DNA from: Caulobacteraceae bacterium
GTDB taxonomy: Bacteria > Pseudomonadota > Alphaproteobacteria > Caulobacterales > Caulobacteraceae
Direction: 5' to 3'
Length of the DNA: 64,000 bases
NCBI GenBank assembly: GCA_027489335.1
Contig: JAIXZX010000012.1
Coordinates: 1 to 64,000, forward strand
This document shows positions 43,330-51,645 of the stretch, piece after piece; the stretch's first letter is position 1; every line of letters begins with the position of its first letter. The position numbers and the translations under genes were made by a program. The notes under the pieces were generated by a model. That model was not told the DNA's origin. It saw nothing but the letters and a program-made list of their open reading frames with translations, and did not search any database.

Positions 43330-44544
43330 ATGTACGACCTGTTGAAGGGCCTCACCGTGGTCGAGGGTTCGGCCTTCATCGCCGGCCCCACCTGCGCCCT
43401 CTATCTCGCCCAGCTGGGCGCCGAGGTGATCCGGTTCGACAATATCGGCGGCGGCCCGGACTTCCGCCGCTGGCCCTTGGCCCCGTCGGGCGCCAGCCTC
43501 TATTGGGAGGGGCTCAACAAGGGCAAGAAGTCGGTGGCCATCGACCTGTCGCGCCCCGAGGGGCGGGAGTTGGCCCAGCGTCTGGCCGCGGCGCCGGGCG
43601 AGGACGGCGGCCTCTTCGTCACCAACTTTCCGGTCGAGGGCTTTCTCGCCTATGACAAGCTCAAGGCCATTCGGGACGACGTGATCTGTGTCCGGGTCAT
43701 GGGCTGGGCCGATGGCGGGCCCGGCGTCGACTACACGATCAACAGCGCCGTGGGCGTGCCGTTGATGACTGGCCATCCCGATGATGCGCGGCCGGTCAAC
43801 CACGTCCTGCCGGCCTGGGACCTGCTCACCGGCGCCTTCGCCGCCTTCAACATGGTCGCCGCCCTGCTGGCGCGGATGCGAACAGGGCAGGGCCGGGAAA
43901 TCCGCATTCCCCTGTCCGATGTGGCGGCCTCGGCCCTGGCCAATATGGGCATGACGGCCGAGATTCTGGCGGGCGAAGGCGAGCGTCCCCGCCAGGGCAA
44001 CAATCTGTTCGGCGCCTTCGGTCGCGACTTCGTCACTCGCGACGGCCAGCGGCTGATGGTGGTGGCCATCACGCCGCGCCAATGGACCGGCCTGATCGAG
44101 GTGCTGGGGGTGGGCGAGGCGGTGGCCGCCGTGGAGGCCGCCCGCGGGGTCGATTTCCGCAAGGACGAGGGCGTGCGCTTCGCCCATGCCGACGCCCTGA
44201 TGCCGATCTTCGAGGCCGGTTTCGCCCGCGCCGACAGCGCTGATCTGATCCCCAGGTTCGATGAGCTCGGCGTCTGCTGGGCGCCTTATCAGACCCTGGA
44301 GCAGGCCCTGCGGGACCCGCGCCTCTTCAAGGGCAACCCGATCTTCTCAGACCTGACCCAGGTGAGCGGGCAGACCTATCCGGTCCCGGGCTTTGCGGCC
44401 ACCCTGCCGCAGGATGTCCGGGCGCCGGCCCGCCCGGCCGCGCGGCTCGGCCAGCACACCGAGGAGGTGCTGGCCGAACGGCTTGGCCTGGACTCAGGTG
44501 AAATCGCCCGCCTGCACGACGCCGGGATCGTCGCCTCGGCCTAG
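43330..44544 (+). CDS. mct: Family III CoA transferase, probable 2-methylfumaryl-CoA isomerase (mesaconyl-CoA C1-C4 transferase)
   Basis: A 404-residue CaiB/BaiF-type protein. The start is ATG 43330 with GGGAGGAAG upstream; the track ORF from 42556 runs antisense through the CitE gene and is rejected. The N-terminus (LLKGLTVVEGSAFIAGPTCALYLAQLGAEVIRFDNIGGG), RRWPLAPSGASLYWEGLNKGKKSVAIDL and RPRQGNNLFGAFGRDFVTRDG closely resemble the Chloroflexus enzyme that moves CoA within mesaconate. Asp164 in AWDLLTG fits the catalytic aspartate. The divergent MaoC and CitE genes supply matching hydratase and lyase activities. Another CoA substrate pair, such as itaconate/succinyl-CoA, is possible. Confidence 0.82.
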   Translation: MYDLLKGLTVVEGSAFIAGPTCALYLAQLGAEVIRFDNIGGGPDFRRWPLAPSGASLYWEGLNKGKKSVAIDLSRPEGRELAQRLAAAPGEDGGLFVTNFPVEGFLAYDKLKAIRDDVICVRVMGWADGGPGVDYTINSAVGVPLMTGHPDDARPVNHVLPAWDLLTGAFAAFNMVAALLARMRTGQGREIRIPLSDVAASALANMGMTAEILAGEGERPRQGNNLFGAFGRDFVTRDGQRLMVVAITPRQWTGLIEVLGVGEAVAAVEAARGVDFRKDEGVRFAHADALMPIFEAGFARADSADLIPRFDELGVCWAPYQTLEQALRDPRLFKGNPIFSDLTQVSGQTYPVPGFAATLPQDVRAPARPAARLGQHTEEVLAERLGLDSGEIARLHDAGIVASA

Positions 44545-44552
44545 ACCCAGGC

Positions 44553-45314
44553 TCAGGCCTTGGGCTTGGCCATGTTGGCCAGCGCCGTCCCGATCTCCAT
44601 CGGCATGGGGAAGACGATGGTGGTGTTCTTGTCCGCCCCGATGTCCGACAGCGTGTTCAGATAGCGCAGCTGCATGGCCTCGGGGATGGTGGCGAGGGTC
44701 TGGGCGGCCTCCAGCATGGCGTGGGCGGCCTGCTTCTCCCCCTCGGCGTTGATGACGCGGGCGCGGCGGTTCCGTTCGGCCTCCGCTTGGCGGGCGATGG
44801 CGCGGATCATGCTCTCGTCGATGTCGACGTGCTTGATCTCCACATTGGCGACCTTGATGCCCCATTCCTCAGTCTGGCTGTCGAGGATCGCGCGGATGTC
44901 CTGGTTCAGCTTGTCCCGTTCGGCCAGCATGTCGTCCAGGTCGTGCTTGCCCAGCACTGAGCGCAGCGTGGTCTGGGCCAGCTGACTGGTGGCGTCCATG
45001 TAGTTTTCCACCTGGATCACCGCCCGGTCGGCGTCGATGACCCGGAAATAGATCACCGCCAAGACCTTCACCGAGACGTTGTCGCGGCTGATCAGGTCTT
45101 GGCTCGGAACGTCCAGCACGATGGTCCGCAGATCGACCTTCACCATCTGCTGCACCACCGGGATCAGCAGGATCAGGCCTGGTCCCTTCACGCCGGTGAA
45201 GCGGCCGAGGGTGAAGACCACGGCGCGCTCATATTCCCGCATCACCTTCACCGCCTGCAGCAGGATGATGACGACGAAGATGGCGAGGGCGCCGAAACTG
45301 GCGATATCGAACAT
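44553..45314 (-). CDS. Slipin/stomatin-like SPFH-domain membrane protein
   Basis: A 253-residue protein with one N-terminal membrane helix (LAIFVVIILLQAVKVM), the stomatin signature REYERAVVFTLGRFTGVKGPGL and the SPFH/band-7 domain. That domain includes LRTIVLDVPSQDLISRDNVSVKVLAVIYFRV and the coiled-coil AEAERNRRARVINAEGEKQAA. It lies 21 bases downstream of an NfeD-type protease gene; this pair is widely conserved and the protease cleaves stomatin C-termini in archaeal examples. It probably organises membrane microdomains; its specific role here is unknown. Confidence 0.93.
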   Translation of the reverse strand: MFDIASFGALAIFVVIILLQAVKVMREYERAVVFTLGRFTGVKGPGLILLIPVVQQMVKVDLRTIVLDVPSQDLISRDNVSVKVLAVIYFRVIDADRAVIQVENYMDATSQLAQTTLRSVLGKHDLDDMLAERDKLNQDIRAILDSQTEEWGIKVANVEIKHVDIDESMIRAIARQAEAERNRRARVINAEGEKQAAHAMLEAAQTLATIPEAMQLRYLNTLSDIGADKNTTIVFPMPMEIGTALANMAKPKA

Positions 45315-45335
45315 GGTCTTGGTCCTTCTCCGCCG

Positions 45336-46736
45336 TCAGGCGGGGTTGTCGGGTTCGACGATGAGGGTGAGGCCGTCCCGGCCGGCGACATGCACCGCCT
45401 GGCCAGGGACGAGGGGGGCGGCGGACCGGGCGTGCCAGTCCTCGCCCTGGGCGTGGACATAGCCTTCGCCGTTCGCCCAGCTCTGGACGACGCCAGTGGC
45501 GCGCAGCAGGGACTCAGCCCCGGTGGTCACCCCGCGCTGGGCCGCGCGGACGGCGGCCCGCAGGGCGATGGCCACGAAGGCGACGCTGACCCCCACCGTG
45601 GCGATGATCACATAGGGCGACAGCTTGAAGCCCGGGGTCTCGCGAAACAGCAGCACTGAGCCGAGCGCCAGGCCCACGGCGCCTGCGGTCCCAAACAGGC
45701 CAAACCCCGGGGAGAAGGCTTCGGCCACCAGAAGGCCGACGCCCAACAGCATCAGCGCCCCGCCGGCATAGTTCACCGGCAGCATGTTGAGCGCAAAGAG
45801 GCCGATCAGCAGGCAGACCGCGCCGACAGCCCCAGGGCCGACGGCGCCTGGCGACATGAACTCGAAGATCAGGCCATAGACCCCGATCATCAGCAGCAGA
45901 TAGGCGATGTTGGGATTGGTGATGACAGCCAGCGCCTTGGCCCGCCAGTCCGGCGCCAGGGTCTCCACCTGGGCGCCCGCGGTCCGCAGGGTCACGGGCT
46001 CGCCGTCCAGCCGCACCGTGCGCCCGTCGGCCTGGGCGAGCAGGCCGTCCAGGTCCCGGGAGAGCAGCTCAATCACGTTCGCATCCAGGGCCTCGCCCGC
46101 CGTCAGGGTGGCGGCCTCACGCACCGCCCGCTCGCCCCATTCGGCGTTACGGCCCTGAAGATCGGCCAGGGACCGCATATAGGCGGCCGCATCATTGGTG
46201 ACCTTGGCCGTCATGGCGTCGCCGTTGGACGCCTCGGCCTGTTCGCCGTCCTCGCCCTCGGGCTGAGCCGGCGACAGCGGATTGGTGCCGCCCATCTGCA
46301 CCGGCGTCGCCGCCCCCAGGTGCGCGCCCGGCGTCATGGCCGCCAGGTGGCTGGCATAGAGGATATAGGTCCCGGCGCTGGCGGCCCTTGCCCCGGCCGG
46401 GGTCACGAACACCGCCACCGGAACCGGCGAGGCCAGGATGTCGGCGATGATGTCCCGGGTCGAGGAGTCCAGACCACCGGGCGTGTCCATGCGGATGACC
46501 GCGAGGGTCGCCTGACGCTCGGCCGCCGTGGCCAGACCCCGCTGCAGATACTCCGCCGTGGCCGGTCCCACCGCGCCGTCCAGGTCGAAGACCAGCACCA
46601 GGGGCCTCGGAGTCTGCTCTGCGCTCGAGGTCTGGGCGGCGCCCAGGCCAGCCCCAGCCAGGACCATGACCAGGCCGGCCAGAATGAGCCCCGCCGCCTG
46701 TCTCAACATTGTCCCGTTCGGCGCGCGGCCGGACAT
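45336..46736 (-). CDS. NfeD family membrane-bound serine protease
   Basis: A 466-residue long-form NfeD. The start ATG 46736 has GGGAGAG upstream; the track begins one codon earlier at TTG. A signal/anchor helix is followed by a ClpP-class protease domain with RMDTPGGLDSSTRDII and the nucleophile region GARAASAGTYIL. Several transmembrane segments follow (AYLLLMIGVYGLIFEF, GAVGAVCLLIGLFALNML, GGALMLLGVGLLVAEAF), then a C-terminal OB-fold NfeD domain (ARSAAPLVPGQAVHVAGRDGLTLIVEP). It forms an operon with the slipin gene. Confidence 0.93.
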   Translation of the reverse strand: MSGRAPNGTMLRQAAGLILAGLVMVLAGAGLGAAQTSSAEQTPRPLVLVFDLDGAVGPATAEYLQRGLATAAERQATLAVIRMDTPGGLDSSTRDIIADILASPVPVAVFVTPAGARAASAGTYILYASHLAAMTPGAHLGAATPVQMGGTNPLSPAQPEGEDGEQAEASNGDAMTAKVTNDAAAYMRSLADLQGRNAEWGERAVREAATLTAGEALDANVIELLSRDLDGLLAQADGRTVRLDGEPVTLRTAGAQVETLAPDWRAKALAVITNPNIAYLLLMIGVYGLIFEFMSPGAVGPGAVGAVCLLIGLFALNMLPVNYAGGALMLLGVGLLVAEAFSPGFGLFGTAGAVGLALGSVLLFRETPGFKLSPYVIIATVGVSVAFVAIALRAAVRAAQRGVTTGAESLLRATGVVQSWANGEGYVHAQGEDWHARSAAPLVPGQAVHVAGRDGLTLIVEPDNPA

Positions 46737-46778
46737 CAAGCTCTCCCTTGGCGTTCGCGGGCGCAGGCTCCACCCGCC

Positions 46779-46795
46779 ATGGTGGCGTCCACCAT
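46779..46795. promoter_or_regulatory. Inverted repeat in the nfeD-frmA divergent region
   Basis: ATGGTGG-cgt-CCACCAT is a perfect 7-bp palindrome about 99 bases before the frmA start and 43 before the NfeD-type gene on the other strand. It is a candidate operator for a formaldehyde-responsive or other regulator. No FrmR gene is nearby, and the site is unassigned. Confidence 0.4.
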
Positions 46796-46893
46796 AACAC
46801 CGATGGCGCCCAGTCGGTCGACTTCTCGCCGCTCACGCTTGATCCGGCGGACGCAAGGCGCCACCAGAAACCATCCATGTCAGGGAGCCCGCC

Positions 46894-48003
46894 ATGAAGA
46901 CCCGCGCCGCCGTCGCCTTCGAAGCCAAGAAGCCGCTGGAGATCGTCGAACTGGATCTGGAGGGGCCCAAGGCGGGCGAGGTGCTGGTGGAGATCAAGGC
47001 CACGGGCATCTGCCACACCGACGCCTACACCCTGGACGGCCTGGATTCCGAAGGGGTCTTCCCCTCGATCCTGGGGCACGAGGGCGCGGGCGTGGTGGTC
47101 GAGGTGGGCGCCGGCGTCACCAGCCTGAAGCCCGGCGATCACGTGATCCCGCTCTACACGCCCGAATGCCGCCAGTGCAAAAGCTGCCTGTCGCGCAAGA
47201 CCAACCTTTGCACGGCCATTCGCAGCACCCAGGGCAAGGGCGTCATGCCCGACGGCACCAGCCGCTTCTCCTATAAGGGCCAGATGGTCCACCACTATAT
47301 GGGCTGCTCGACCTTCTCGAACTTCACCGTCCTGCCGGAGATCGCGCTGGCCAAGATCCGGTCGGACGCCCCCTTCGACAAGGCCTGCTACATCGGCTGT
47401 GGCGTCACCACCGGCGTCGGCGCGGTGACCAACACCGCCAAGGTGGAGCCGGGCGCCAACGCCGTGGTCTTCGGGCTCGGCGGCATCGGCCTGAACGTCC
47501 TGCAGGGCCTGCGGATGGTCGGCGCCTCGATGATCATCGGGGTGGACATCAATCCCGACCGGGAAGAATGGGGCCGCCGGTTCGGCATGACCCACTTCGT
47601 CAATCCCAAGGAGATCTCCGGCGACGTGGTCGCCCATCTGGTGGAGATGACTGGCGGCGGCGCCGACTACACCTTCGACTGCACCGGCAATGTGCAGGTC
47701 ATGCGCCAGGCCCTGGAGGCCTGCCATCGCGGCTGGGGCGAGAGCATCATCATCGGCGTGGCCGAGGCCGGCAAGGAGATCGCCACCCGGCCGTTCCAGC
47801 TGGTCACCGGCCGGGTCTGGAAGGGCACGGCCTTTGGCGGCGCCCGCGGGCGCACCGACGTGCCGACCATCGTCGACTGGTACATGAACGGGAAGATCGA
47901 GATCGACCCGATGATCACCCACACCATGCCCCTCGAAGACATCAACAAGGCCTTCGACCTGATGCACGCGGGCGAGAGCATCCGCAGCGTCGTGGTCTTC
48001 TGA
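46894..48003 (+). CDS. frmA: S-(hydroxymethyl)glutathione dehydrogenase / class III alcohol dehydrogenase
   Basis: The enzyme oxidises S-hydroxymethylglutathione, formed from formaldehyde and glutathione, to S-formylglutathione with NAD+. The 369-residue zinc dehydrogenase has [30 protein letters not shown] (catalytic zinc), the structural-zinc cysteines in [15 protein letters not shown] and the NAD-binding [20 protein letters not shown]. These motifs are specific to class III enzymes, including [16 protein letters not shown]. fghA follows 8 bases after the stop, completing the pathway to formate. Confidence 0.96.
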   Translation: MKTRAAVAFEAKKPLEIVELDLEGPKAGEVLVEIKATGICHTDAYTLDGLDSEGVFPSILGHEGAGVVVEVGAGVTSLKPGDHVIPLYTPECRQCKSCLSRKTNLCTAIRSTQGKGVMPDGTSRFSYKGQMVHHYMGCSTFSNFTVLPEIALAKIRSDAPFDKACYIGCGVTTGVGAVTNTAKVEPGANAVVFGLGGIGLNVLQGLRMVGASMIIGVDINPDREEWGRRFGMTHFVNPKEISGDVVAHLVEMTGGGADYTFDCTGNVQVMRQALEACHRGWGESIIIGVAEAGKEIATRPFQLVTGRVWKGTAFGGARGRTDVPTIVDWYMNGKIEIDPMITHTMPLEDINKAFDLMHAGESIRSVVVF

Positions 48004-48011
48004 GGCAGCCA

Positions 48012-48854
48012 ATGAGCATCGAGGTTCTCCAGCAGCATCGCGTCCATGGCGGGACCCTGCGCTATCTCCGCCATCAGAGCGCCGTCACCGGCACGCCCAT
48101 GCGGTTTTCCCTCTTCCTGCCGGAGGGGGAAGGGCCGTTCCCGCTGCTGGTCTGGCTCTCGGGTCTGACCTGCTCGGAGGACAACTTCACCACCAAGGCC
48201 GGCGCCTATGGCCCGGCCGCCGCCCATGGCCTGGCCATCCTGGCCCCCGACACCAGCCCCCGCGGCGAGGGCGTGGCCGACGATCCCGCCTATGATCTGG
48301 GGCAGGGGGCGGGCTTCTATCTCGACGCGACGCAAGACCCCTGGGCGCCGCACTTCCAGATGGAGACCTACGTCACCGGCGAACTGCTGGAGACGGTGGT
48401 CGCCGAGTTCCCCATTGCGCGGGAGAGGGTCGGCGTCTCCGGCCACTCCATGGGCGGCCACGGCGCGCTCACCCTGGCCCTGCGTCACCCGGACATCTTC
48501 CGCTCGGTCTCAGCCTTTGCGCCCATCTGCTCACCCACCCGCTGCCCCTGGGGGGAGAAGGCCTTCACCGCCTATCTGGGCGAGGACCGCGCCGCCTGGG
48601 CGGACCACGACGCCGCCCGGCTGATCGAGGCCGGCGCCGCCAAGGGGCGGTTCGACGACATCCTGGTGGACCAGGGCCTAGGCGACAACTTCCTGGCCGA
48701 CCAGCTCAAGCCTGAGCTCCTGGAGGCCGCCTGCGCCGCCGCCGGCCAGAAACTGACGCTCCGCCGCCAGGCCGGCTACGACCACTCCTACTTCTTCATG
48801 GCCAGCTTCATCGCCGACCACGTGGCGTTTCATGCGGAGAAGCTGAGGGGCTGA
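48012..48854 (+). CDS. fghA: S-formylglutathione hydrolase
   Basis: This 280-residue esterase-D-family hydrolase converts S-formylglutathione to formate and glutathione. The start is ATG 48012; the track's longer ORF from 47568 is an out-of-frame extension through frmA. The alpha/beta-hydrolase features are WLSGLTCSEDNFTTKAGA, the nucleophile Ser146 in SGHSMGGHGA and a late QAGYDHSYFFMASF with the catalytic His. LDATQDPWAPHFQMETYV is highly characteristic. It is coupled to frmA. Confidence 0.96.
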   Translation: MSIEVLQQHRVHGGTLRYLRHQSAVTGTPMRFSLFLPEGEGPFPLLVWLSGLTCSEDNFTTKAGAYGPAAAHGLAILAPDTSPRGEGVADDPAYDLGQGAGFYLDATQDPWAPHFQMETYVTGELLETVVAEFPIARERVGVSGHSMGGHGALTLALRHPDIFRSVSAFAPICSPTRCPWGEKAFTAYLGEDRAAWADHDAARLIEAGAAKGRFDDILVDQGLGDNFLADQLKPELLEAACAAAGQKLTLRRQAGYDHSYFFMASFIADHVAFHAEKLRG

Positions 48855-48872
48855 AGGGGGGCGCCCCCACCG

Positions 48873-48959
48873 CGTCATGCTCGCCCTTGTGGCGAGCATC
48901 CCTGTCGAGGGCGGGCGCGGGCGGCGAGAGGGAGTCTCGGCACAGGGCCGAGAATGACG
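48873..48959. repeat. Second REP/BIME-like element bounded by CGTCAT and ATGACG
   Basis: An 87-bp intergenic element with a perfect 9-bp stem ATGCTCGCC-cttgt-GGCGAGCAT (48877-48899) and a second stem TCTCGGC-acagg-GCCGAGA near the right end. It starts with CGTCAT and ends with its reverse complement ATGACG. It has the same length and layout as the element at 7380-7466, although the stem sequences differ. It lies between the convergent fghA and MarR-type regulator genes. Confidence 0.7.
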
Positions 48960-48984
48960 TCAGTGGAGTGAGGGCGCTCGCCCC

Positions 48985-49455
48985 CTAATCCAACGCCCCC
49001 ACGTCCAGCACCGGCGAGGCGTCGATCCCTTCGGCGTTCAGTAGGGCCGCGACCCGCTCCAGGCCGGCGATGATTGACGCCTGTTCCCAGTCGGCCAGCT
49101 TTTCGAAGCGGGCGGCGAATCGGTCCTGCAGCACGTCGGGCATGTCGGCCAGCGTGCGGCGGCCCTCTTCGGTCAGTTCCACCGACACCCTGCGCCGGTC
49201 CTGGCTGCCCCGGTTGCGGATCACCAGGCCGCGGGCTTCCAGCTTGTCCAGCAGGGCGGTGACGGTGGCCTGGCTCAGCCGGGCCGCCTCGGCGATGGCG
49301 CCAGCGCCGGGCTCGCCTTCCCGGGCGACGATCTGCAGCACGATCAGTTGAGAGGGCGTCAGGCCCGTGGTCCGGGCCAGGTCCCGCGAGGCGAATTCGG
49401 CGGCCCGCACGATCCGGCGGATTGCCACCAGGGCGTCACTGACGCGGCTCTCCAT
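48985..49455 (-). CDS. ectR: MarR-family regulator, probable EctR of the ectoine operon
   Basis: A 156-residue winged-helix regulator: N-terminal helix ALVAIRRIVRAAEFASRDLARTTGLTPSQLIVLQIVA, recognition helix region AEAARLSQATVTALLDKLEARGLVIRNRG, and wing SQDRRRVSVELTEEGRRTL. It is transcribed divergently from ectA, the position of EctR, the MarR-type repressor of ectoine genes in halotolerant methylotrophs and other proteobacteria. The shared intergenic region has two inverted repeats that could bind it. The symbol is assigned by family and context. Confidence 0.85.
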   Translation of the reverse strand: MESRVSDALVAIRRIVRAAEFASRDLARTTGLTPSQLIVLQIVAREGEPGAGAIAEAARLSQATVTALLDKLEARGLVIRNRGSQDRRRVSVELTEEGRRTLADMPDVLQDRFAARFEKLADWEQASIIAGLERVAALLNAEGIDASPVLDVGALD

Positions 49456-49551
49456 CTCCGTCTCCTCCAGGCGTCCTGAGTCATCGCAGACCCCTGATCT
49501 CGCAGAAGCTGCAGAGAGGCAAGCGTCCGAACAGCCGATGTCACGGACATT

Positions 49552-49580
49552 TTGAAGAACAAATTAACAAGATTCTTCAA
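49552..49580. promoter_or_regulatory. 8-bp inverted repeat in the ectR-ectA intergenic region
   Basis: TTGAAGAA-N13-TTCTTCAA is a perfect palindrome in a locally AT-rich stretch about 97 bases upstream of the regulator's start. It is a candidate autoregulatory operator or part of the regulator's promoter. Confidence 0.45.
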
Positions 49581-49660
49581 TTCTCAGGGAACTGCCTGAA
49601 ATCCTCGCGAATTCCCACGTTCCACCGTGAATGCCTGCACAAGCGCTGGGCAGCCAGGGT

Positions 49661-49691
49661 TGACATAGTTAGTTCCACGAACGAAATAACG
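49661..49691 (+). promoter_or_regulatory. Candidate ectA promoter overlapping an EctR-like operator
   Basis: TTGACA at 49661-49666 is a perfect -35 hexamer. Just after it, GTTAGTTC-N7-GAAATAAC (49669-49691) is an 8-bp inverted repeat with one mismatch that covers the expected -10 area; GAAATAAC also resembles the Caulobacter-type -10. The repeat ends 3 bases before the ectA ATG, so there is no room for a normal leader or ribosome binding site, and the transcript may be leaderless. A repressor bound here would block the promoter. Confidence 0.5.
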
Positions 49692-49694
49692 GCC

Positions 49695-50327
49695 ATGGAT
49701 ATGCAGAGCAATCAAACGTCGTCCGGTGCGCCGGGCGTCGGAGAGCGCTCGGGGGGCGGGTTGGAGTTTTCTTCACCCACAGCAGACGACGGTCTTGCGG
49801 TTCACCGCCTGATCGCCGCCTGTCCGCCGCTCGACCAGAACTCGGTCTATTGCAACCTCCTGCAATGCACCCACTTCGCCGACACCTGCGTGGCGGTGAA
49901 GCGGGGCGCTGCGTTGGTGGGGTGGATCTCCGCCTACCGGCCGCCGCAGGAGCCCGACGTCCTCTTCGTCTGGCAGGTGGCGGTGGGCGAGAGCGCCCGG
50001 GGCTTAGGCCTCGCCGGCCAGATGATCGACCACCTGCTGCAGCGCCCCGCCTGCCAGGGCGTCACGCAGATCAAGACCACCATCACGCCCGACAACGGGG
50101 CCTCCTGGGGTCTGTTCAAGGGCGTGGCCCGGCGGCTCTCAGGTCCGCTCAGCGACGCGCCCTGGTTCCTGAAGGGCGACCACTTCCCCCCCGGGCACGA
50201 GACCGAACACCTGGTGGTCATTGGCCCCTTCGAGCCGCCCAGCGGCCCCTCGACTGAAACCGGCGGCCTGGCGGCCGACACCCCATTCACCGACCCGACC
50301 CCAAGGAAGGGAGTTCAATATGTTTGA
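49695..50327 (+). CDS. ectA: L-2,4-diaminobutyrate N-acetyltransferase
   Basis: EctA acetylates diaminobutyrate at the gamma-amino group, the second step of ectoine synthesis. The 210-residue GNAT protein has LEFSSPTADDGLAVHRLIAACPPLDQNSVYCNLLQCTHFADTCV, typical of EctA, and the acetyl-CoA loop WQVAVGESARGLGLAGQMI. The tail after about residue 185 is longer than usual and variable. No ribosome binding site is visible before ATG 49695; an alternative ATG lies at 49701. The 3' end overlaps ectB by 8 bases. Confidence 0.95.
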   Translation: MDMQSNQTSSGAPGVGERSGGGLEFSSPTADDGLAVHRLIAACPPLDQNSVYCNLLQCTHFADTCVAVKRGAALVGWISAYRPPQEPDVLFVWQVAVGESARGLGLAGQMIDHLLQRPACQGVTQIKTTITPDNGASWGLFKGVARRLSGPLSDAPWFLKGDHFPPGHETEHLVVIGPFEPPSGPSTETGGLAADTPFTDPTPRKGVQYV

Positions 50328-51633
50328 CGCAGAGACCCCGGCGCGGACCCCGCGCCCCTACGCCACCTTCGAGCGCCTGGAATCCCAGGTGCGGTCCTAT
50401 TCGCGCAGCTTCCCGGCCATCTTCGACCGGGCCGAGGGCTCCTGGCAGTACGACAGCGAAGGCAAGGGCTATATCGACTTCCTGACCGGCTGCTCGGTGC
50501 TGAACTATGGCCACAACCATCCGGCCATGAAGCAGGCCCTGATGGACTACATCGACCGCAATGGCGTGGTTCACAGCCTGGACATGCACTCCCGGGCCAA
50601 GGCGGAGTTCCTAGAGACCCTTGAGGCCAAGATCCTCAAGCCTCGCGGCATGACCTATCGCGCCCAGTTCACCGGCCCCACCGGCGCCAACGCCGTCGAG
50701 GCGGCGATGAAGCTGGCCCGCAAGGTCACCGGCCGCACCAACATTATCGCCTTCACTAACGGCTTCCATGGCGTGACCCTGGGCGCCCTGTCGGCCACGG
50801 GCAACAGCCACCATAGGGGCGGCGCCCACACCCCCCTGAACGGGGTCACCCGCATGCCCTATTGCGGCTATTTCGGCGACGATGTGGACACCGCCGCCCA
50901 GCTGGAACAGATGCTGAGCGATCCCTCGGGCGGCGTCGATGATCCCGCCGCGATCATCGTCGAACCGGTCCAGGGCGAGGGCGGCCTGAACGTCGCCTCC
51001 GCCGAGTGGATGCGCAAGATCGAGAAGATCGCCCACAAGCACGGCGCCCTTTTCATCGTCGACGACATCCAGGCCGGCTGCGGCCGCACCGGGACCTTCT
51101 TCAGCTTCGAAAACATGGGGGTGAAGCCGGACATCATCACCATGGCCAAGTCCCTGTCGGGCATGGGCCTGCCCATGGCCCTGGTGCTGGTGAAGCCCGA
51201 GCTCGACCAGTGGGCGCCGGGCGAGCACAACGGCACGTTCCGCGGCAACTGCCACGCCTTCGTCACCGCGAAGGCGGCCATCGACACCTTCTGGTCCGAC
51301 GACAGCTTCGCCGCCGAGGTCCAGAAAAAGGGCGAGCGCCTGCGCAAGCGACTGCGGGAGATCGCACTCGCCAATCGCAGCGTGGTCAAGGGAATCAAGG
51401 GCCGCGGCATGATGTGCGGGCTCGACGTCGGCTCCAGCGAGGTCTCCGACCCCGTGGTCGATGCGGCCTTCAAGCGCGGCCTGATCATCGAGACCAGCGG
51501 CGCCCACGACCAGATCCTCAAGGTCCTGGCGCCCCTCAACATCACCGACGCCGACCTCGACGCCGGCCTCGACATTCTTGCTGACTGTGTCGCCGAGGTT
51601 GCTGAGCGCCAGGCGCTCGGCTCGGCGGCCTAA
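50320..51633 (+). CDS. ectB: Diaminobutyrate-2-oxoglutarate transaminase
   Basis: EctB makes L-2,4-diaminobutyrate from aspartate semialdehyde and glutamate. The start ATG 50320 has GGAAGGGAG upstream and overlaps the end of ectA; the track ORF begins too early at 50221. The 437-residue class III PLP aminotransferase has TGCSVLNYGHNHPAM, QFTGPTGANAVEAAMKLARK, the PLP-binding IIVEPVQGEGGLNVAS and VDDIQAGCGRTG, and the Schiff-base Lys277 in MAKSLSGMG. These are diagnostic of EctB. Confidence 0.97.
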   Translation: MFDAETPARTPRPYATFERLESQVRSYSRSFPAIFDRAEGSWQYDSEGKGYIDFLTGCSVLNYGHNHPAMKQALMDYIDRNGVVHSLDMHSRAKAEFLETLEAKILKPRGMTYRAQFTGPTGANAVEAAMKLARKVTGRTNIIAFTNGFHGVTLGALSATGNSHHRGGAHTPLNGVTRMPYCGYFGDDVDTAAQLEQMLSDPSGGVDDPAAIIVEPVQGEGGLNVASAEWMRKIEKIAHKHGALFIVDDIQAGCGRTGTFFSFENMGVKPDIITMAKSLSGMGLPMALVLVKPELDQWAPGEHNGTFRGNCHAFVTAKAAIDTFWSDDSFAAEVQKKGERLRKRLREIALANRSVVKGIKGRGMMCGLDVGSSEVSDPVVDAAFKRGLIIETSGAHDQILKVLAPLNITDADLDAGLDILADCVAEVAERQALGSAA

Positions 51634-51645
51634 GGAGTATCTTCA

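Noticed and set aside
47568-48011. N-terminal extension of fghA through frmA
   Set aside because: It is an out-of-frame reading of frmA. S-formylglutathione hydrolases begin at the Met at 48012.
46192-48012. 606-residue minus-strand ORF
   Set aside because: Antisense to frmA and out of frame in the NfeD-type gene, both of which are well supported.
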